From Stenopsyche tienmushanensis (lineage: Eukaryota; Arthropoda; Insecta; Trichoptera; Stenopsychidae): DNA of 64,000 nucleotides. The notes below the pieces were generated by a model, which was given only the letters and a program-made list of their open reading frames with translations, had not been told where the DNA came from and made no database searches. Where the stretch lies: NCBI GenBank assembly GCA_008973525.1, contig WACJ01000549.1:1736001-1800000 (forward strand), written 5' to 3'. A program made the position numbers and the translations under genes. Position 1 is the stretch's first letter; each line of letters opens with the position of its first letter. Of this stretch, positions 48,110 to 59,399 are shown in pieces.

Positions 48110-48562
48110 GAGTGCAAAGAGTCCAGTCCTCCCTTTCCTCACAAGTGCGCTGTCGGGCTAGGGTGAAGTTTTACGTGATGCAAAAATGTCTGCCTCAGAA
48201 AAACAAGATCCAGAATATCAAGAAGAGATTTACGAGGGAGGATATATTAGTCATTACACATTCTGAAGCTTTTCAGTGTTTATGTCGCCATGAAATGGCT
48301 TGAGAAGTAAAAAGAATGTAAATCAGGACATCTTATATATCTTATATTCGCGACTTGGCTGCTTCTAAAAGAAGAGCGAACTTTAAGCAAAAATTGATAC
48401 TTGATTTTTTTGATAAAAAATAATTTATTATATGTGTATGTAAAATTTCTTCATACTTTCCCTGTCTTTTTCTGTCAATTATGATTTTTTTCTATTATCC
48501 GGATTTTTCGTTATCCGAACTACATCCATCCCCAATTAGTCCGGATAATCGAGGTTCTACTG
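48110..48562 (+). mobile_element. Tigger/pogo C-terminal remnant with terminal repeat
   Basis: A short frame ending EDILVITHSEAFQCLCRH matches the transposase C-terminal phrase ITHSEAxxxxxxxxxW. It is followed by CCGGATTTTTCGTTATCCGA and a terminal repeat TCCGGATAATCGAGGTTCTACTG next to TA at 48563. Confidence 0.55.
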
Positions 48563-49033
48563 TATATAAATAAAATCATACAATATGCTAATGACGATGT
48601 TGACACAAAATCATAAGTTTTTAAAATCTGTTATTTTTTAGTGTCTAATGAAATATTCATTTTACGTTTTAATATAAAAAATCAAGACATAAAAACAAAT
48701 TTAAACACTCGATTGACTGATCAAATGATTATCATCAATAAAAGGGAAAATTGTATTAAAGCTCAGAATGCAAAAGATATATAAAGTTGTATACAAGACT
48801 AACATCAATTTGAATCCATTGAAATTGAAATGAGACAATTCAGAAAAGTATGGTTAAAGTTAAATAAATAAGTCGTTTATTGATTATCTAAATATATCTG
48901 CCACTCAAGTGTTAGCAGATTATAAAAGCAATGACTTTTAGCTTGGATTGCTTAAATTAAATAATTTCTGTGTAGTTACAAGTGCTATTTTAAAGTAATA
49001 AGTTTAAAAATATAGTTAAACGAAATAGCAGCT

Positions 49034-50231
49034 ATGTTTTTTATAAAATGGTTTATTTTTATTTCGCTACTTTTCTTCCTCGATTATTCTAATGGTGCTT
49101 CTCTGCGTAAGTTTCCAATGTTTTATTATACATTTTGTTAATATTAATAGTATTTTCAGATGTAGTAAACAGGTGAACACCTGTATATATTTTATTTTTG
49201 ATACATACAATTTGATTTTTTAGCGAATTCCATAAAAAAATGTAAGAGAAACAGTCCCACGCTTAATACTTGCTTTAAAGAGGAAGGAAAGAAATTCTTT
49301 AAAATGATGCTACCTGGTTTACCAGCATTGGGTATACCTAGTTTAAATCCATTGAAATTTAAAAATTCTAGTATAACTAATGGTCAGGATGGACTACATT
49401 TAATAGCCCTAAACACGGAACTATTTGGATTAAAAGATGCCATCTTAAACGATATCAAGTATATTTATTTCTATCGTTATTTTGTTTATAATCTTAAACT
49501 TTAGTTTCGCTTGAAGTGGCACAATTTTGTGTATAGCTTACTTATCAGTTATATAATTTTTTTATATACTATTTATTACAGTTTTACAAAGGTAATACAT
49601 AAATTAAATTAAATTTATCCAACTTACAATATTTCAGAGTTGATTTGCAAAAAAAATACTTCACATTTGACTTGACCATGAATGCAATTATCAAATTATC
49701 ATTTGATGCATCAGGAAAGTTTCTTGCATTCCCGGTCGCTGGATTAGGCGACGTTGACATCATAGTTGGTAAAAATTGAAAATATATTTATGAATAATTC
49801 ATTCAAAATGTATTTTTTTTTAAGGAATGTCACAGGTTTATTTAACTTATTTTTTTTTAATTCACAGATGGGGTTAACTTACAATCAAATATTAATTGGG
49901 AACTAAAAAAGAGAAAAGATAATAAAGAGCACATCCATATTAAAACGATGAAGACTAAACAAAGTGTCGAAACAGTACGTGTGAAATTAAATGCGTTTGA
50001 AAATCAAATTCTAGGTAATATACATTTAATTAACATAATTTTTACTAAACAAATATTTTCACATAAGAAAATGTTTCAGGAGAAACTATATCCAACGTCA
50101 TAAACATGAATTGGAAAGATACATATCAACAATTTGCTAATCCTACCGTGGAAATATTTGAAAAGGAAGTCACTGGCATCTTGAACAAATTTTTTGCAAA
50201 AGTACCTTATGATGAATTATTCCCATTGTAA
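49034..50231 (+). CDS. Takeout/JHBP-like secreted lipid carrier, copy B, complete
   Basis: Exons 49034-49106, 49224-49458, 49638-49768, 49868-50014 and 50080-50231 join in phase and give 245 residues, the usual length. Exon 1 is a signal peptide (about residues 1-21, hydrophobic FIFISLLFFL). The mature N-terminus has the two conserved cysteines (31 and 41) that form the family disulfide. Then come the GIPSLNPLKF segment and the C-terminal FFAKVPYDELFPL block. Family members bind juvenile hormone or other lipids and act in feeding, circadian or antennal physiology; the ligand here is unknown. Intron positions and phases match copy A, which supports tandem duplication, although the protein sequences have diverged strongly. 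Poly(A) signal AATAAA at 50275. Confidence 0.92.
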
Positions 50232-50274
50232 AGCTTCAAAGTAAACCTTTTAGATTTTGAACTAGATGTGTTTA

Positions 50275-50280
50275 AATAAA
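50275..50280 (+). promoter_or_regulatory. Poly(A) signal of takeout-like copy B
   Basis: AATAAA, 44 bases after the stop codon, followed by a second overlapping signal. Confidence 0.6.
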
Positions 50281-50669
50281 TAAAAAAATTAAATTGGAAT
50301 ATTGTATTTTATATCAAAAAGACTTTGTACGGACCCAAAAAAAAACAATTTTTGGCAATATATGAATTTTAATAAAACTACTGTCCAAAGATCAAAATAT
50401 GTTTCTATTATTTCTATGATGATAAAATCACAATAGATACGTGCTGCTTTCAATTACATTTCCATCAAGTCCCGCCGGCCATATCAAGAAATCAGTGATG
50501 TTTGTCTATTTTTTTTTGAGATTTTTGTAAATCTCTTCATACCTGGCAAAGCATTGTTTAATTTCTCGTTAAAAATTCAAAGGTCGATTCATATCTGTAT
50601 CATTATTTAGGAAATACATTTCTATGCCATCATTTGCCATCATTATTCTTAAAAATATGTACAGTTACA

Positions 50670-50760
50670 GTCAGAGCTGTAACGAGAATATGAAGCGCCC
50701 GTGGCAAGTATCTAATGTGCCCCCCCCCCCCGGGTTTAAAAGTTAAATATATATAAAATT
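50670..50760 (+). repeat. Repeat end with poly(C) run
   Basis: CAGAGCTGTAACGAG followed by GCGCCCGTGGCAAG and a run of about 12 C. Similar wording (GAGGCGTAACTAC ... GGCGACGCCTAGGGGCA) occurs at 4430. This suggests an interspersed non-coding element. Confidence 0.35.
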
Positions 50761-51105
50761 CAATGTGTGTCCGATCCAAATTTGCTAAGTTGAACAAAGT
50801 CTTTTGTCAACTATGCCGAGAGGCGGTAATGGCTTTGCTAAGGTAAAAGAAGTTTTTAGTTAAGTTTGTTCTGGTGAAGTGAGGCACCGGCATCAATCAC
50901 TAGTGGAATTTTTATTTTGATCATCCAGTGCTATTTTAAAGATTTTAATTATTGACTATTAATAAATGAATTGCAGCTCTTCCTGGTTTAACATTTTAGT
51001 GTTAGAAAGTAAGAGTTTAGTTTAGCTAGTAGAACAATGGTAGTTGGAATAAAGATAGAAATTTTACACCAGATTTAAACAAAAAGCACTTTGAAAATTT
51101 CACTA

Positions 51106-51111
51106 TTTATT
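51106..51111 (-). promoter_or_regulatory. Candidate poly(A) signal of the FASTKD-like gene
   Basis: Minus-strand AATAAA, 37 bases after the stop codon. Confidence 0.5.
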
Positions 51112-51147
51112 AAATTAAAAACTTAGCAATTTTTTGTCTATACAGAT

Positions 51148-54100
51148 TTATTGGAAAATGGTGTTTTTCAAAAAGTTCATTTTGGCATGGGGCTCCATCA
51201 TATGCATAGTATTCCAAAAAGCGTTAGATATTTCAATAACCTGATAACCCATTTGTTCCAGATGTCTACTTCTCATCTGAATTGGACCATTTCTAACTAA
51301 TTTAATAGTTTCTGAATTATTTGTACTATCAACACAAATATTAGAAAAACATTCTTTTCCTAGTATTATGACCGCAATTCTAAAATGATAAAAAAAATCA
51401 AATTATTAATGTTAAATTGAAATAAATAGAGTGGATAAAATTATAAACCGAAATATTAATTATATTTCAGTATTTGACAATTGCCTATTATTATTAATTT
51501 ATATGATTTTTAAATGACATTTTTGCAATATGTATGCAATCATTCATATGCATAAAATATTTTTTGAAACGATAAATCCTTTATTAGTTTTTGGCCTTCT
51601 CTTAATTTTTAATTCAGAAATCAAAGAAAAATATGTTCATTTTGCCCGGTAGCAGGCCGAATATGCTATAGATATCTTATTTGTCGGCTAGTCCCAAAAT
51701 GAAAATTAGCTGAAAAGAACAGTATGCTGGTATGAACTAGCTAGGTCTTGACCCTTGGGACAGTGGAGGAGTCAGCGTGATCCTTAAACTAAAAAGTTTG
51801 GAGACCCCTGAACTAAATCATCTATGGTAATTATTGCCATCAAATCAAAATAGGAAAACATTTTTTAAATAATAGATAGTTTTAAACAGAGCTTCAAACC
51901 GTTATTCTTCTCATCTCGGTTTTGCCTACAGTTACGTTTATAACATTTATATCGGCGTGATTACAGTTTTTGTTCTGGCAAAACTAAATTTCACTCGTTA
52001 TTGGTGTTTGATTAGTCCCGGTTCGAAGCCCTCTTCTTTATGTGTCTTGCACTCCAAGTGCGTCAGCAACCAGCAGCTGAAGCTTTATCTTGTTTGCGAC
52101 AGTGCGAAAAAGCGCTTTGGTACTGAATCCGTATCAAGTTTTTCAGCCACGTCTTCCTGGCTCCATGGCTGCAACGGCCCTCGATCTTCCCCTGAAGTAT
52201 TAATTGTAGAAGTACATATTTTTGTTGCGGATAACATGTCCAAAGAACTTTAACTTTCCTTTTTTTGATTATAGTAAGCACTTCGGGTTGCTGATTTAGT
52301 TGCACCAGCACCTCTACATTTGTTTTCCGTTCCATCCAGGAAATTTTTAACATTCTTCTTTAGGTCCATAGTATTTTTTTCATTTTTATGAAGGTTGTCA
52401 TCACATTCTCTATTTTGCAGTGATTTTCTTTGGTGTTTTCATTTAAGTAGCATCCGAGGTATTTGTATTTCTGCACTCTTTCCATGATATCGTCTTCTAT
52501 TTGGATCATTCCATTGATGCTGTTTGGGATTTTGTTGAAAGCTAGCCACTTCGTTTTCTTAATGTTTAATTTCAACCCCATTGATATACTGTGTATGACA
52601 ACTGCATTTAATAATCCTCGCAGATCATCGAAGGCTTAACACATATGAAAAAAATAACGGTTCGAACCCTTGGTTTTCAACAGTAATTTAACGAGAATAT
52701 TAGATTAACTTACTTTTTATCACTATCATTTTCTGATACTTTATTAAGTGATACAGGAACGTTGTCTTTATCTAATTTAAAAAAGAAATCAATTTTATAT
52801 CCATATGGTGAAAAGTAAGGATATTTTATTGCATCTTTTCTTTTTGTTAAGTTTGTTAATATATCTAAAACTTCCTTGCGGATAACGGTTTTCCTCAATG
52901 TACCTGAAACGTAATATATTTCTAAATGTTGTCTTTTCAAATTATATATATAAATTCATAAACAGCAGACTAATTGTACATGTTTTATTTTTAAATATGA
53001 TGATTATAGTTTAATTGCTCAAACTGAAATTTCAACTATCATCATCATTAAAAATAAAAAGTTTTCGAATCAAAACAAAATATAACAATAATAAAAAAAT
53101 TTCAAACCATATCTAATTATAAAGGAGAATGATAAATGTGTATTATAATTACCATATGCAATGTAATCATCTATATATGACTGATGAAACCAAGGTATGT
53201 TATGTTCTGGATAATCTAAACAAACAACTCGATTCAAATTCATCAACTGCTTTCGAAGTCGAAGTGGATAAGATTTCTATTTTAAAAAACATACATAAAT
53301 CATCTACTTTTTAAAAAAATATATTTTATGTATATAGTAAAACCTCGATATAACGGACTGATTGAGGGGAGAGGGTGTCCATTGAATCCGAAAATCCGTT
53401 AAATAAAAATAGGTTTAAAATAAATCCAAAAACTTTTTTTTTGAAAATACATTGTATTTAGATGCTTCGAGTAAACAAGTTAAACTATTGTAGAGTTGAG
53501 TGAATCTCCGGCCAGCATGACAAACACCAGTGGCTGCGTCGAAACCTACGCGTTATTATATCAGGAATATACTATCGCTCTAGCTAGGTGCAGTCGATGA
53601 GCAGGACGGCTTATGTCTCAAATTCTAGTGCTAAACGTATGATCTGATTATTATGGTCGCTAAATATTGTTCACATGTGGCGACACTTCAATTTAAGCAT
53701 GTATATTATTAACAGGACGTTTATAATTTTTTACATTTGATCAGATTTTTTGTCCGTTATATCCGAAGGCCGTTATATCGAGGTTTTACTATATTGTTAA
53801 CTTTTTTACCTTAGCGTAACATGATGATATTTCTAAATCAAGTCTTTCCATAAATTCAAAAGAAAATATGTATTTTGATAAGTTTTCAGGAAGATGTCCA
53901 AAATAGGCAAGAGCAACACACGAATTTAATATTGATATTGCAGACATGTGGTCTTTTTCCCTAATTGAACAAAATTATTGCTAAATAACTGTTTCGTAAT
54001 TGAAAATATGGTTCTTGTATAATAAGTATGCAAAGCAAAAAAAAATTGAATATATAATTATCACACTTTTACTGATGCATTTTTACAAAATATAGGTGAT

Positions 54101-57100
54101 GCATTTATTAACTCGAGTACCTTTCAATTAATTTAACAGCAACTGGGAAGAAATCTTCATTCTTCGGAATGTATCCAGACAAATAGCAACAGTATAAAAT
54201 TTTTTGAACTATGTCACCCATTAAAATGTCATTTTTTAAAATGATATAGTCAAAAGTTTTCTCCAAAAATGAAGGTACAAATGTTTGTGAATAAGAAAAA
54301 TTATTAGCAGCTTGTTGAATCAAGCGCGAAGATAATTCATCAGTGCCAACATTAGAATATTTTGATAATAGCACGTTAAAATCTTCAGTATCGAGGGTTG
54401 TATTACAATTCATGTATGATTTAGAAAGGACATTTAAATCCAATAATGATATTTTATTTTGTAATAAATAGCCACTAAGACATTTGTTCAAAATTATATT
54501 TGCTTTCAACACGATTTGTGACGCATCAACTTTTGTATTTGTGTTTATTGTTGTATTTATTTGCAACGCTCTCGATAAAATAAAGCTATCAATTGGCTTT
54601 AAATGAGAAGCTACATCATATAATTTATCAAGCAGATTTTTAATAAAGTCAATTTCAGTACTATTTGTCATTCTTGTTAAACCGTAAGCGAGAACAAACG
54701 ACAGATAACGGGATAATTTCCATGGAACGTGAGTCTCTATTGCATCATTAATTAAAATCGACATTTGCTTTAACATTTTTTCTTCAAACTTAAAACTTCT
54801 AAAATTCTCCCTCTTAGTATTATTAAAAAACATATATCTATAAGCCAGATGAAGTGTTTTATTGGCATAGAGAGGATTTCCTATACAATGAGTGGCTATT
54901 TTATTCCAAAATAATGAACAGGCTTCAGAATCGGATATTTTAAGATGTTTTATTGTATTAAATAATGGAAATAATAGAGAAGTAAAAGATGAATTGAGAA
55001 TATCAAGCACTATTTTCTCTATTATCGTTCTATTTTCTGGGAAAGCGTTAAAACTCTGACAAAACAGTAAATCAGGCAGTCTAATATAAACTTTTACTTT
55101 AACATCAATGTGTGTCTGTTTTAATAAATATGTTACTCTGTTGCGTATGTCTTTAATAACAGTAGCTGGTTCTAGTTGAGATTGTAAGACCTATGATAAA
55201 TTTCACTTTGTGTTATAAAAAGAAATATATTTGATTATGTATTAATATTATATAATATATTCGTATAAAAAGAGTTCAATAAAATATTTCTTAAGACTAT
55301 TAAATATATAATTTTTTTAAATTATGTTAGAAAACGGGTATCCAATCAAAATTAGTGATTATTTGTGAGGTAAATTAAAAATTCACAAACCTCCAAAATT
55401 TCAAACCTCTCGTTGGACTCACGGCTGCAGAATAACAGTTATTACAATTTATCTCACAAATAATCACTAATTTTGATTGGAAACCCGTTTTCTAACATAA
55501 TGGAAAGTACACAAAGACGATTCGCATTAATCTTAAAAACAATATACAGTGGACCCGCAGTAATCCGATAAATGTTTTGCAAAGCAATGTCAGATTGTCC
55601 TATTTGTCGGACTCTGTAGGGTACTATTGACACCTTGTAGTCCAGAACATTTTGGAAAGGAGTACAGTGGAATCTCGAGTTACGAGTTTAATTCATTCCA
55701 GAAGTTCGTAAGCCGAAAAACTCATAATCCGAAACAAGTTTTCCCATAAGAAATAATGAAAATACAATTAATTCGTTCCGGACCCCCAAAAATATTACCA
55801 CAAATAAATGAATAGCCCCAATAGCTACTGCTTTATCTGGATGATTTTCTTCTACAAATGTCTAATCTCTGATGTCGACAGTTTCTTTTTCTCCCTCTCC
55901 TCTTGCTTCGCTCCCGACAGAGCCTCTTTTAGTTGACGGTGATGTTGTTCATGTAACTCCTTCAACTCGTCGATGCTGAGGTCCTAGCTATGTTCTCCAA
56001 TGAGTTCTTCAATATCAAATTTGTTTAACACGAGGCCTAGAAATTTGCCCAGGGACACAATTTCTTCGACAGGCTCCTTTTCACTCGCAAACCCCTCAAA
56101 GTCTCTTTCTAAAACCACCGCAAGCCTAAACTTTCTCCACGCAGGGTCGTGTTCTTCTTGAGACACCCTGCCATGCTGCATCGATGAGTTTCAGACACTC
56201 TATTGAAGTGGTTTTACCAAAACTTTCATAGGGTAAGCTGTGTGCCCTCAGTGATGTCGAAGCAGAGTTTTAAAAGCCTCTTCATATACAATTTCTTGAA
56301 GCTAAAGATAACTTGCTGATCCATGGGCTGCAGAATAGGAGTTGTGTTGGGTGGAAGAAAGAATTTTTTTATAAAACTAAACTCCTCCAAAATATTATCC
56401 TAAACTCTCTTGATGTGGGCAGGAGCATTATCCATAATTAGGATGGCTTTTAAAAGAAGATTATTATTCAGCAGGTGTTTTCCATGCCCTGCTGTTTGAC
56501 CTCCACATAACAGGCAGCCTGTCCTTTCGCACTTTACACCTCTTGAATGCTTGTGGGTTCTCCGAAGAGTAAACAAGAGGAGGCTTTATCTTCTTGTCTC
56601 CATTTGCATTCGCACAAAAGAGGAGTGTCTGTTTATGGCCTGGTAAATTGGTCCAACGGAATCTAGTTACCGAGCTAACGAAACTCGCTCATACTGAGAC
56701 AAAAATTTTGACGAGTCTTGGGTCATAACCAGGAACATTCGTAAGCCGAAGTTTAAATGTACTTGTAATCAAAAAATATGAAAATGGTGAGATATATATA
56801 GACAAGACAAGGTTTCATATTATAAAATTTACTTCATAAAAACAATGGCTATAACAGTTATAGAAAATAAAAACCTGTTACTGTTATCAAACGTATTTCA
56901 TGACGATTTTTGAAGAGTTTTAACTTTCCTTTGCTAGCTACAAGTCTTCTTTTTTGTTATCTCCTTGTAAAACAAATTTGGTTTCATGATCAATATGGGC
57001 TCGGAAATGTGGTTTTTTTTCCTGAAGAATTCACATATACAAAGCTTCCTCTACCTCTGAATTTTAAGCTTTCTTAAAAATTTGCTTCATGCCTGGCCCA

Positions 57101-59302
57101 CAATCAATGGTGGACACAAATCCTCCTATGCCTATTGTCCTACGTCATACTCACTTGCCAACTTACAAAAAGATTCATTACGATTTGGTGGTCTAGAATC
57201 ACACTTTTACATTTTTTACATTGACGAAGCTTTACTGTACATATGTACTATACTTGTATTGAGATGTCGGACTACAGGAGGCGCCGGATTAGACTGGGGT
57301 CGGATTACTGTGGATCTGCTGTATATTTAAATTTACGGACTGAAAAATAATATTGATAAAAGAAAAATTGATATATATATACTAACTCTGTGTACAAAAA
57401 TTAAATCAGATGCATTCATTTTAGGAATCGACGATTGGATTAGTTGGGCTAAAAAAACTATTTCATTTAAATGATTTTTAGACCAATGGTGGAGATTCAA
57501 AAAGTTCAATACCTAAAGTAAAATAAAAAACATATAAGTAACATTTATATAATACAGTGTATACAATTTTAATATGATGAAAATATATCTTACTTGAATA
57601 ATAGTTTTGTAATGAACCGAGGTGATTATGCCTGAGTTTATAAGCTCTAGACATTTACTTTTGTATTTTTCTAATATTTCATTAGTAACAACAAGATGAG
57701 CATTATTTAGACAAATTGTAATGATTCTAAAATCATTTGCTGTATTACAATTATCTAAAAAAATAAAGAAATTTACCATTATTTGAAATATATTCCAAAA
57801 AAATATTTTCTGATGGCTTGAGGAAAAATTAGTTATTACATGTACAAGTAATGATTTAATAGAATAATTAGTTATAATATAATACTATGGAGATATTATC
57901 ACGTTAGGACAGTTTATCAGAAAATTTTAACAAGTTTTTGCATCCTTGTCAAGAAAAACATTATTTTGAAAATATAATAGGATAAAATGAAAATCTTAAA
58001 AACAGTGAACTTACTTTAGTGAACCATATGGAAATTGTACTTTTTTAACATTAAAAAAAATCCTTGAGTTGTCTTATATAATATTACTTAATAAATTTTC
58101 TGTTGATATTAATCCTTATTACAAATTCTCTAAATAAATAAAATTAAGACTTACATTTTAAACATTAATGTTACAACCAGTCTAATAATACAATCGACAT
58201 TGGACATTTTAATTACAGTATTTGATATTGTTTAATTCATTGACCAAATATGGACATTAATATTAATAGCATTAATCAATTAATATGATATCCAAACAGC
58301 TCGATTGCTTTAAAAGAAATCAAAATAAAATTTATTTAAAAAGGAAATGCATGTAAATAATTCAATGCTAAGCATGCAGTAAGATTTCTTATCAAGTTAT
58401 CAATATGATTTGACTGAGAAAATATTTTACAAATCGAAAAACTTACCCATGAAATTCATGATGTAGGGAATAGTACGGTTGGCCCAATATGCGTATCGTA
58501 GATTATCGGAGGATTTTATTGATTGAGTGAATTTTTCAAGTGAGATCAAGTTCCACCTTACATTATTTTCAAAAAAATATTCAGTCATGTGACCTATGAA
58601 TTTTTCCATCAGTGGAGTGCGAAAATCAAATCCAATTCTTTTTAAATAGAGAATCGTAAATGATAATTCATCAATATTAAATAAATGGCAGTTATTCGAT
58701 ACTAAATCTAAAAAATTTGCAATTTCTTTGTTAGCAAGTAGTTCTTTTCTATAATTATCAATTAACATTTCTAAGCTGCATTCAATATCGCTTTTGCCTA
58801 AATTATTCAAGTAAGATTCGACGTAAATCTTTTGTAGATCCCACAAAACTAACATAGTTTGACAAAGGTGGTTATGTTGTAAGGAATCTGATTTTTGTTT
58901 TATAATGTCTATCACATCTTGCACTGTATTGCATTTATTCAATTGTAATATAATTGGGTCATTGGAGTTAGGGTATAATGCTGATTTTAACGAATTGTTT
59001 AAGCTTTCACTTTCTATATCATCAACTAAATCATAATACAGTGGTTCGTACTGATATGATTCAAATTCATCTCCTCGGTGTATCGAATATTTTGCAGTGA
59101 AAACCTTCGAAGATTCCAGATATCTCCTATTTAAGAGGATGCTAAGATTTGTCGGCTCAGATACACATTGCAATATAGACAAGTGCCTTTTAGGAAATAC
59201 ATTAAATCGTTTCAACGCGTTCATAAAAGATGTAATTGATTTTTTTCGATAAATCGCGATCAGATTATGAAATGGGACCATTTTATTGTTGTATTTATTC
59301 AC
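51148..59302 (-). CDS. FAST-kinase-domain family mitochondrial protein with RAP domain
   Basis: Eight exons on the minus strand: 59302-58447, 57754-57594, 57512-57387, 55190-54121, 53960-53810, 53276-53153, 52903-52714, 51379-51148. Phases agree at each junction and total 969 residues. The N-terminus is basic and hydroxylated, as in mitochondrial presequences; Met1 or Met8 could start it. The middle is all-helical. The FAST region is recognisable by YPLRLRKQLMNLNR (about 791-804) and the following PWFHQSYIDDY. The last exon is a RAP domain (about 893-955) with the typical R-x-LE-x-x-GY-x-V-x-EI...W pattern. FASTKD proteins act on mitochondrial RNA processing and stability. Which paralogue (FASTKD1-5) it matches is not decided; at 969 residues it is on the long side. 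Introns contain two Tigger elements, a foldback element, a pogo-type MITE and a LINE fragment. The exon 4 donor (GTACTC) is weak. Confidence 0.9.
51600..51815 (-). mobile_element. hAT-like terminal remnant
   Basis: On the minus strand the end reads TTCAGGGGTCTCCAAACTTT, the usual non-autonomous hAT start. Internal sequence is non-coding. Lies in the last intron of the FASTKD-like gene. Confidence 0.4.
51960..52590 (-). mobile_element. Non-LTR retrotransposon fragment (reverse transcriptase C-terminus)
   Basis: The minus strand encodes MGLKLNIKKTKWLAFNK and YKYLGCYLNEN (the RT palm/thumb phrase KTKxMxF...YLGxxxxxxG), then after a shift ILQGKIEGRCSHGARKTWLK, which matches the common LINE tail I-x-GKIEGKRxxGRxRxxWL. 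It is in the same orientation as the FASTKD-like gene and lies in its last intron. Stops and frameshifts are present. Confidence 0.75.
53335..53793. mobile_element. Pogo/Tigger-type MITE with long inverted ends
   Basis: The left end AGTAAAACCTCGATATAACGG and the right end CCGTTATATCGAGGTTTTACT are perfect inverted repeats of 20 or more bases, flanked by TA. The inside is non-coding. About 460 bp. The right end lies about 16 bases from the splice donor of FASTKD exon 5. Confidence 0.85.
55321..55501. repeat. Foldback element with 49-bp inverted arms
   Basis: Arms at 55321-55369 and 55453-55501 are inverted copies with a single mismatch (TATCC against TTTCC); the similarity continues a few bases inward. 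The 83-base loop contains no frame. It lies 130 bases upstream of the FASTKD exon 4 acceptor, in transcribed sequence, and would form a strong RNA hairpin. Probably a MITE. Confidence 0.85.
55547..57321 (-). mobile_element. Outer Tigger/pogo element with nested insertion
   Basis: Termini CAGTGGACCCGCAGTAATCC (left) and the reverse complement of CAGCAGATCCACAGTAATCC (right) are flanked by TA on both sides (55545 and 57322). Internal minus-strand sequence corresponds to the CENP-B-type domain seen at 31574-31777, here with stops. It is split by a second Tigger at 55665-56759. Lies in intron 3 of the FASTKD-like gene, in the same orientation. Confidence 0.8.
55665..56759 (-). mobile_element. Inner Tigger/pogo element
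   Basis: Begins CAGTGGAATCTCGAGTTACG after TA at 55663 and ends before TA at 56760. Minus-strand coding traces include VSQEEHDPAWRKFRLAVVLE and SLGKFLGLVLNKFDIEELI, homologous to 24040-24858. The rest has decayed. Inserted into a TA of the outer element, as shown by the intact site at 31414. Confidence 0.85.
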
Positions 59303-59399
59303 TTAGAAACCATTTTTTTTAAATGTTTACTAAGTCAAATTTTGAATCGTTTGACGTAACCTATCATTGGCGCATGCCGTTTGACAGATAATTTTTTTA

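Noticed and set aside
52660..52680. GGTTCGAACCCTT, like a tRNA T-loop
   Set aside because: No acceptor stem, D-arm or anticodon arm could be folded around it; it lies in LINE-derived sequence.
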